From a virus, in IMG/VR virus record IMGVR_UViG_3300042879_003909, positions 1-64,000 of that record: 64,000 nucleotides of DNA; one strand, given 5' to 3'. Below, piece by piece: positions 57,626-64,000 of the stretch. The notes beneath the pieces are model-generated. The model made no database searches. It had not been told where the DNA came from and saw only the letters and a program-made list of their open reading frames with translations. Every line of letters begins with the position of its first letter. The stretch's first letter is position 1. The position numbers and the translations under genes are program-made.

Positions 57626-58666
57626 ATGCCAAATAATAGAATATTTTATGCTTGTCAAGCGGTGGCCATCGCTAAGACAGGCTGGAGCAGTGGAGCCGAA
57701 TTTAAGATCATGAAAGGTGTTCAGTCTGTCGGCCTGAATACTAATTTTACACTAGAGCAGGTTTTCGAGCTGGGGCAAGTAGAGCTTTATGCTAACGAAG
57801 AAGAAATTGCAGAAGTAGAAGTAACCATTGAAAAAGTTATCGATGGTGAACCTTTGCTTTATTTGCAAGCTGTTGGTAATATTGGTAAGACAAGTATCGT
57901 GGGAGCATCTAATAGTCGTGCTGACGTTTACTTAGCTATTTACGAAGATAATATTACCGGTATTGCTGCTCAGACGCCCGGTAGTGTTGTAATGTGCTCT
58001 GGTATGTTTGTAAGTTCTGTTTCTTACACCTATCCAGTAGATGGTAATGCTACTGAGTCCCTCACTCTGGTAGGAAATGAAAAAGTATGGAATAACCAAG
58101 TTCCAACTATTGTAGCTAATGCTATTACTAAATTTGTTGAAGATAATACTGAAGACAACGATTTTGATGGCACTGACTTTCCGGTTTCTGGTATTGTTCG
58201 TCGAGCAAGAGTGAATATTCCACAATGCATTATTCCGCCAGAAGTTTGTACCCAAAGACATCAAGGCGTTACTACTGTTGGAGCATCAACATTCCCTAAT
58301 AGCGGTATTCAAAGTATTACTATTAGTGCCGACTTCGGTAGAGAAAACCAGTTGGAATTGGGTCGATTTGGTCCATACAATCGATATGCAACATTCCCAT
58401 TCGAAGTTACTTGCGAGTTTGAAGTTAATGCAACTTCAGGCGATTTAATCTCGGTATCTGGTTTCGGTAGAAACTTAACCGATAGGTCAATCGTGATTCG
58501 TGACTTGGCGGGAACAGTGATTAACTTGGGCGGTAAGAATAGATTGACTTCTATCGCTTACAGCGGTGGAGATACTGGTGGTGGTATTGCTACTATCACT
58601 TATTCTTACTCAACATATAATTCATTGAATGTTGATCATGGTGGTGTTAATGCAACGTATTACTAA
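57626..58666 (+). CDS. tail tube protein candidate, 346 aa
   Basis: Beta-barrel-type sequence with G-x-Q-S-V-G-L-N-T-N-F-T-L-E-Q-V-F-E and V-E-V-T-I-E-K-V-I-D-G, a layout typical of tail tube proteins, plus a repeated second half (IQSITISADFGRENQLELGR, TCEFEVNATSGDLISVSG). No sheath gene beside it. Expected to form the hollow tube around the tape measure. Confidence 0.65.
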   Translation: MPNNRIFYACQAVAIAKTGWSSGAEFKIMKGVQSVGLNTNFTLEQVFELGQVELYANEEEIAEVEVTIEKVIDGEPLLYLQAVGNIGKTSIVGASNSRADVYLAIYEDNITGIAAQTPGSVVMCSGMFVSSVSYTYPVDGNATESLTLVGNEKVWNNQVPTIVANAITKFVEDNTEDNDFDGTDFPVSGIVRRARVNIPQCIIPPEVCTQRHQGVTTVGASTFPNSGIQSITISADFGRENQLELGRFGPYNRYATFPFEVTCEFEVNATSGDLISVSGFGRNLTDRSIVIRDLAGTVINLGGKNRLTSIAYSGGDTGGGIATITYSYSTYNSLNVDHGGVNATYY

Positions 58667-58706
58667 TCTGCGATAGCCATTAGGCGAGTAGATTTAGGAC
58701 TTTAGG

Positions 58707-59750
58707 ATGGTTTTGGAAAATAAAATAAACAGTTTACTATATAGAATTATAAAAGGCCGCTTACGCCTGAGCGTGGGCGGTCTTTCTTTAATTATACAAG
58801 AACCAAATTCTGATTTAATAGAAGAATCTTATGAAGTATATGAATCTGTTTACAACGAACACTACGGAAACGGTGACTGGGTAGAAGATGAATTAAAACA
58901 ACATCTTGTAGAACAAGGACTTTGGACACCACTAGACGATAAAGAAATAGAAAAAATAAATAAAGAAATTGAAGACATAAAAGTAGAATGTTTTCAGAAT
59001 TTTTTTAAAACCCGGGAATTGGTTCAGTTAAAAAGAAAAATTTTATTAAAACAAGAATCGGCCAGCGAGATATTGGGCCGTAAACATTCTTTAGATCATT
59101 TATGTTGTGAGAATGCGGCAGAAATGACCCGGCAAAACTGGCTACTCTCTAAAAGCTGTTTTTATAAAAACTGGGAGCCCATAGACTGGACAAATATTAA
59201 CTTTAGTAAAATTATGGATTTTTATAAAGAAAATATTATTGATCACTCTACTATCAGAAAGATTGCCCGGGGAAATGTTTGGCGCACCATCTGGGTTTCT
59301 AGCAAAAAGATAGACCTCTTCGATAGGCCCGGTATTGATTTAACTAGAGACCAGCTTACTCTTTGTTCTTATTCAAATATGTATGACTCTGTCTACGAGA
59401 ATCCTGAAAGCCCTAATGAAAAAATTATTGAGGATGACGATTGTCTAGACGGTTGGTTTATATTCCAAAGACGCAAGCACGAAAAAGATAAAAAGCTTCA
59501 AGAGACCGAAAATCTTATTGCTAATCCTAAAATTAAAAACGCCAAAGAAGTTTTTGTTATGGCAAAAAATAAACAAGAGGCTGAATCCATTAATGATTTA
59601 AACAATGAATTATCAAAAGCGATTGTAGCCCAAAGGAAGAATATTATTAAAGAAAAAGGTTCTGCAAAAGATACTGATTTCTTTGATGTACAGACAGATT
59701 TACAGATGGAAAGGCATCAGGCATTTATGAATAAAATGAAAGGAAGATAA
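58707..59750 (+). CDS. tail-region hypothetical protein, 347 aa
   Basis: MVLENKINSLLYRIIKG start; acidic and helical, with W-T-N-I-N-F-S-K-I-M-D-F and a K-rich C terminus. Lies where tail assembly genes occur; not recognised. Confidence 0.6.
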   Translation: MVLENKINSLLYRIIKGRLRLSVGGLSLIIQEPNSDLIEESYEVYESVYNEHYGNGDWVEDELKQHLVEQGLWTPLDDKEIEKINKEIEDIKVECFQNFFKTRELVQLKRKILLKQESASEILGRKHSLDHLCCENAAEMTRQNWLLSKSCFYKNWEPIDWTNINFSKIMDFYKENIIDHSTIRKIARGNVWRTIWVSSKKIDLFDRPGIDLTRDQLTLCSYSNMYDSVYENPESPNEKIIEDDDCLDGWFIFQRRKHEKDKKLQETENLIANPKIKNAKEVFVMAKNKQEAESINDLNNELSKAIVAQRKNIIKEKGSAKDTDFFDVQTDLQMERHQAFMNKMKGR

Positions 59751-60094
59751 TGGACGATTTTGATGAAATGTTAAAAGTGTCTTTAGAGCGAAAAAGACTA
59801 AAAGAGGAAGGGTTAAAGGATGTTTCAAAAAACAAACTTTATCAAGTATCAAAAAAGAAAATTTTGACTACTATGATTGGGGCCCTAGATTCTATAGAAA
59901 AGAATTTTGGTTTTTTGTGGAGCGATTCTGAAAATATGACATCGCAGCAAAAACAAATGCGTTCGATTTATGACCAAATCCGTTCTGAAATTTTAGATAA
60001 GGGAAATACCCAAATCAGAAATTTAGAAGCAGAGTTTTCTAATTATGATATTGTTTTTAGAAAATATAATACAGTTATTCCGTTTAAGAAGTAG
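59750..60094 (+). CDS. tail-region hypothetical protein, 114 aa
   Basis: MDDFDEMLKVSLERKRL start; helical, basic. TAATG coupling to the 347-aa gene. Confidence 0.6.
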   Translation: MDDFDEMLKVSLERKRLKEEGLKDVSKNKLYQVSKKKILTTMIGALDSIEKNFGFLWSDSENMTSQQKQMRSIYDQIRSEILDKGNTQIRNLEAEFSNYDIVFRKYNTVIPFKK

Positions 60095-60107
60095 GAGAGG
60101 ATAAAAG

Positions 60108-60986
60108 ATGGCAAAAGTAGAAACAGTTAAGAGTAAAGATTTAAGTGGCGCAGAAGTTGTTCTTGTTGTAAAGTCGCCTTCGCCAAAAAATTTCAGAGAT
60201 GCACAAGTTATTTACAATAAAGCTCTCAGAACAGCCTTGGAAGGTGGTTCTATTTTAAGACGCAAGCTTAATGAGTTCTTGACCGAACAAAAAGTTTGGG
60301 ATTCTGATAAAGAAAATAATTATCAAAAAATCCTAAAGGAAATTTCGGATCACGAAGACACAATTAAGGCTGGGGGTATTTCTCTCAAAAGAGCCAAAGA
60401 AGTGGCTCTAGAGCTTAGGGACTTGCGATTAAAGCTAAGAGAGCTATTGTCAGAGCGACAAACTTATGATGCTACTACGGCAGAAGGTCAAGCTGATAAT
60501 ACTCAGTTTAATTTTTTGGTTTCTGTCTGCACATTTAAGGAGGATGGAAATTCTCTAATGTGGTCTAAGCTAGAAGATTATGACAATTCCCGAGAGCCCT
60601 ATGCCGCAGACGCCGCATCCACGCTCGCTAAGATGATTTATGATCTTGATCCAGATTACGACAATAATTTGGTAGAAAACAAATTCTTGAAAAAGTTCAA
60701 GTTCGTGCGAGATGACTTGCGATTGGTTAATAAGGATGGCCACCTAATTGATGAAGATGGTCGTCTGATTAACGAAAACGGTCGATTTGTAGCCTACCGA
60801 GAAGATGGAACTCAGTATTTTGTTAATCGTGACGGCGAAGAAGTCGATGAAAGCGGAGAAAAGAAAATTACCGTATTGCCATTTTTGGATGATGATGGAA
60901 ACCCTATCGTAGAAGAAACGGTAGCCTCAGCATCAGAGCCAGAAAAGGTAGAAGAAAAAACGCAAGATGAACCAGAAAATGTGTAA
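60108..60986 (+). CDS. tail assembly protein candidate, 292 aa
   Basis: Helical N-terminal 200 residues. Residues about 205-235 contain a short repeat D-G-x-L-I-x-E-D/N-G (DGHLIDEDGRLINENGRFVA), then an acidic tail. Directly before the tape measure gene, where tail assembly chaperones sit; no frameshift signal was spotted. Confidence 0.5.
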   Translation: MAKVETVKSKDLSGAEVVLVVKSPSPKNFRDAQVIYNKALRTALEGGSILRRKLNEFLTEQKVWDSDKENNYQKILKEISDHEDTIKAGGISLKRAKEVALELRDLRLKLRELLSERQTYDATTAEGQADNTQFNFLVSVCTFKEDGNSLMWSKLEDYDNSREPYAADAASTLAKMIYDLDPDYDNNLVENKFLKKFKFVRDDLRLVNKDGHLIDEDGRLINENGRFVAYREDGTQYFVNRDGEEVDESGEKKITVLPFLDDDGNPIVEETVASASEPEKVEEKTQDEPENV

Positions 60987-61012
60987 TTAATAGCGGGGAT
61001 AGTGTGTTTTGT

Positions 61013-61057
61013 AGGGCAGTCCATGTATAGGTATTATATGTGGTCTGCCTTTTTTTA
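61013..61057 (+). terminator. terminator or attenuator before tape measure gene
   Basis: GGGCAGTCC ... GGTCTGCC stem with a 21-nt loop followed by seven T. Confidence 0.6.
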
Positions 61058-61072
61058 TAGGAAGAAAAAACA

Positions 61073-64000
61073 ATGGCAAATTTCGTTTTAACTGCTCAAA
61101 TAGCTTTGCAGGCACCTAGAAACGTTAATCAGGTTGTTAGTCAGATCAGAAGGCAGCTACAAGGAATTAGTGTTAACATTAAAGTAAACGCTAATACTCA
61201 AGCTCTTAATAATACTAATGCACAATTAGCGACTACTACTAAATCGGCAAGAGCGGCTGAAAAATCTATTTCCGATCTTGGTAGAAGTCTGGGACTTGCC
61301 GCTAGACGTTTTGGGGCTATTGCCATTGCCACAGGAACCTTTTTAAGTTTAAGCCGGGCCATTAAATCGTCTCTCGGGGATGCTATAGAGTTTGAACGCC
61401 AGTTTGTTAACTTATCACAGGTTACAGGAAAATCCGTCAAAGACCTAAGAGATATTTCGCAGGAAATTACGCGACTATCTACCGGGCTGGGTGTTTCATC
61501 CGACCAACTGCTTAGAACCTCTGTTATATTAGCACAGGCGGGCCTAGAAGCTAGAAAAACTAAGGCTGCTCTTGAGGTATTGGCAAAAACAGAGCTTGCA
61601 TCTTCTTTCGATAATATAGAAAACACTACCGAAGGTGCTATTGCTATCTTGAGCCAGTTTAGAAAAGAAGCTGCTGCTGCTGGTGGAGACGTTGCTTATT
61701 TAGAGAGGGCCTTGGGCGCAATCAACGATGTTAGTAAAAGATTTGCGGTTGAGTCTGCTGACTTGGTTGCTGTTATTCGTCGCTCTGGTGGTGCGTTTGA
61801 GGCTGCTGGTGGCTCATTAAATGAATTATTGGCCCTGTTTACCTCTGTTCGTGCTACAACCCGCGAATCTGCTGAAACGATTGCTACCGGCTTGCGTACT
61901 ATCTTTACACGTATTCAAAGAGTTGATACGATTAGACAGTTGCAGGAGTTGGGCATTGCGCTTCAGGATGCAGAGGGTAAATTCGTTGGTCCATTTGAGG
62001 CTATCAAGCGTATTTCTGAGGGTCTTTCTGGACTGGACCCTAGAGACTTTAGGTTTGCCGCTATTGTGGAAGAGCTTGGTGGATTCCGTCAAATCGGTAA
62101 AGTTATTCCTCTTATCAAACAATTTGCCGTAGCTCAAGATGCGCTAAATGTTGCTCAAGGGGCTTCAGGAAGCTTGGCAAAAGACGCTGAGATAGCACAG
62201 CAGTCTTTAGCTAATCAAATATCGAAGGTAAAGCAAGAATTTCAGGCATTAATTAGAGACTTTGTTGACAGTAGTGGTTTTCAGTCTGTAGCTAGGGGCG
62301 CTCTAAAATTTGCAAGTGCATTGATTAGAATCGCTGATGCTTTAGAGCCAATACTGCCCTTAATTGCTAGTTTAGCAGCTTTACAAATCGGAAAAGGCTT
62401 AATACCCGCTCTTGGGGCCTTAACTGGGGTAACTCGTAGAAATCAGGGTGGTAAAATTCATGCTTTTGCTAGCGGCGGTTTTGTACCGGGCGTAGGTAAT
62501 CGTGATACCGTTCCTGCCATGATGACCCCGGGCGAATTTGTTATTAGAAAAAGCAGTGTTAAAAAAATTGGTGCCGAAAATTTACAAAAATTAAATAAAG
62601 GCGGAGCTGTGGATGAATTATCACCCATTAGACCGTCATTGACAAAAAGATATGACTCTGGAGATTTAAATAGATATAAAAATCCTACATATGATACATA
62701 TTCAAAACCAAAAATTAGTAGACAGAGACTAGATTTAGATTATAATAACTCTAGAGCAGAAGCTCAGAAAATTTTTGATAAAGCAGTTGCCAAAAAAAAT
62801 AAATACAAAGATCCGCAGAAAGGGTTAGCAGAAGCTAATAAATATATTAAGTCGCAAACCGGAGAGCTATCGCAAAATTTAGGGGCCGAATTAGATCAAC
62901 CCACTAATCGATCATTAAATAAAATTGCTGGAGCACTAGCAGAAAAACGAGTCAGTGAATTATATAATAATAAGCTAGTTAGAATAGCAGATAGAGATGG
63001 GGCAGATTTTTACGACAAAAATATGGATGAATATATTGAAGTTAAAAATAAAATTGCCACAACAACAAATGATGAATTAACAGCCAAAGCCTTATTGGCA
63101 CACGGGACATCACAGAATTATAAAAATAAAAAATCAGAAAACGTTAAGTCTCTTACGATAAAACTTTTAACAACTAATATAAAAGATATACCAAAGAAAA
63201 ATATAGGAGGAATGATTCAAAAATTTGCCGCTGGTGGTATCGTAGATGTTATTAAAGGTAATCAGCCCGTTGGCATATTAACTACTGATGATAATAGCAC
63301 AGCGCCCTATTCAATAAGACCTGATTATAGCCAATCATTTAAACAACAATTAGCCGTAGCAGAACCAAGCATCATAAAGCAGGGGCAAGAATTACCCTAT
63401 ATTGATGTTAATCAATTTGGCTTAAATCAATCTGCCGAATCTGGTATTGGTAAAAAGCTAAGACAAAACTTAATTTCTAATGCCGCAAATGCAGTAAACG
63501 TTACGGCCGGGCAAATGTCTGATGTCTTCAAGGGCCTCGGTATTGGTGTTAATGCTAAAAATCTAGTGCCAGAATCAGAAGCTAAAAAGGCTATTACTGG
63601 TAGCGTTGTTGGAACCATGTTTGAATCTTTAGTCCGGGGCGTTTCTAATGCTTCAGGTTCAGATCTTAAAGATTCTGGATATTTTGACTTTGTGGGCCCT
63701 ATTTCTGATCAGGCTACGCAGTTATTTGAAAAATCTGGTCAAATTAATGCTAGTCAGTATAAAGATGCTAAGGCCGGGGCTATTAAGGCTCAAAATATTG
63801 CTAGTAAAGTTATAAATCAGGCAGCAGAAGAATATGGCATGCAGGGGGTTATTAAATCCACTGTTGGAACTGCTAGATCGATGGAAGATATAGTGTCTAA
63901 ACTTCCCGCAGGTCTTCGTGCAGATTTTGCGAATCCTGCAAAGGGTGTAACAGCTTCAAAATTAAAACCTTATTACAAAGCTAAAAATGTTGATGAGCTT
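61073..64000 (+). CDS. tape measure protein (3' end missing)
   Basis: Open to the window end (976 codons seen). N terminus (LTAQIALQAPRNVNQVVSQI) and the TP901/minor tail core (AIEFERQFVNLSQVTGKS, SRFAVESADLVAVIRRSG type, RESAETIATGLRTIFTRIQR) are standard. Membrane-like LPLIASLAALQIGKGLIPAL, then GGFVPGVGNRDTVPAMMTPG. After it come K-rich inserts with nuclease-like patterns (about 62,640-63,220 and 63,440-63,720) separated by GGMIQKFAAGGIV. Sets tail length. Confidence 0.92.
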   Translation, partial: MANFVLTAQIALQAPRNVNQVVSQIRRQLQGISVNIKVNANTQALNNTNAQLATTTKSARAAEKSISDLGRSLGLAARRFGAIAIATGTFLSLSRAIKSSLGDAIEFERQFVNLSQVTGKSVKDLRDISQEITRLSTGLGVSSDQLLRTSVILAQAGLEARKTKAALEVLAKTELASSFDNIENTTEGAIAILSQFRKEAAAAGGDVAYLERALGAINDVSKRFAVESADLVAVIRRSGGAFEAAGGSLNELLALFTSVRATTRESAETIATGLRTIFTRIQRVDTIRQLQELGIALQDAEGKFVGPFEAIKRISEGLSGLDPRDFRFAAIVEELGGFRQIGKVIPLIKQFAVAQDALNVAQGASGSLAKDAEIAQQSLANQISKVKQEFQALIRDFVDSSGFQSVARGALKFASALIRIADALEPILPLIASLAALQIGKGLIPALGALTGVTRRNQGGKIHAFASGGFVPGVGNRDTVPAMMTPGEFVIRKSSVKKIGAENLQKLNKGGAVDELSPIRPSLTKRYDSGDLNRYKNPTYDTYSKPKISRQRLDLDYNNSRAEAQKIFDKAVAKKNKYKDPQKGLAEANKYIKSQTGELSQNLGAELDQPTNRSLNKIAGALAEKRVSELYNNKLVRIADRDGADFYDKNMDEYIEVKNKIATTTNDELTAKALLAHGTSQNYKNKKSENVKSLTIKLLTTNIKDIPKKNIGGMIQKFAAGGIVDVIKGNQPVGILTTDDNSTAPYSIRPDYSQSFKQQLAVAEPSIIKQGQELPYIDVNQFGLNQSAESGIGKKLRQNLISNAANAVNVTAGQMSDVFKGLGIGVNAKNLVPESEAKKAITGSVVGTMFESLVRGVSNASGSDLKDSGYFDFVGPISDQATQLFEKSGQINASQYKDAKAGAIKAQNIASKVINQAAEEYGMQGVIKSTVGTARSMEDIVSKLPAGLRADFANPAKGVTASKLKPYYKAKNVDEL

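Overview
The window is part of an AT-rich, double-stranded DNA tailed phage genome. It holds a terminase, portal, capsid, tail fibre, tail tube and tape measure cluster, and no tail sheath gene is seen, so a siphovirus-like virion is likely. Shine-Dalgarno sites (AAGGAG type) and many sigma70-like promoters point to a bacterial host, but the host phylum cannot be told from the sequence. No ribosomal or chromosomal host genes are present.

Layout. Bases 1 to about 25,420 are transcribed leftward (minus strand) and hold roughly 77 mostly tiny genes. Part (a), 1-6,990, is a chain of about 34 overlapping small ORFs, many linked by ATGA stop/start overlaps. At least twelve of them encode tetrapeptide-repeat proteins of the form x-Q-V-x, laid down as 12-bp DNA repeats. 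Part (b), 7,000-9,600, carries a HAD-like protein, a tRNA-Thr and membrane peptides. Part (c), 9,600-23,660, has small accessory genes, most in short units with their own TTGACA/TATAAT promoter and often a GC-rich dyad block behind them. It includes a DUF932-like protein, an HhH-GPD DNA glycosylase, a GP88-like protein, a small lipoprotein and several tRNA-like loci with odd internal insertions. Part (d), 23,900-25,420, holds a GIY-YIG/HNH fusion nuclease and an HNH nuclease.

From 25,485 to the end everything runs rightward. First come a sigma-factor-like protein, a terminase small subunit candidate, GDP-mannose 4,6-dehydratase, HNH and ERCC4-type nucleases, large terminase, portal, a protease/scaffold protein, a decoration protein and the major capsid protein. 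A very large adsorption block (36.1-54.8 kb) follows, with mosaic fibres, six tandem LamG-like lectin proteins and two beta-solenoid proteins. Then come neck/tail completion genes, the tail tube and a tape measure protein that runs off the end.

How it works together. The leftward region looks like early/accessory functions served by host-type sigma70 promoters with a conserved CCGATA-like spacer. The rightward region looks like late structural genes; the phage sigma-like factor at 25.6 kb and a recurring TGTGTATA motif ahead of rightward gene groups suggest a separate late promoter class. A striking genome-wide signal is the excess of the pentamer CCCGG/CCGGG in backbone genes. It is missing from hypervariable fibre segments, from the homing-type nuclease and from the Q-V repeat genes, so it can mark resident versus recently gained DNA.
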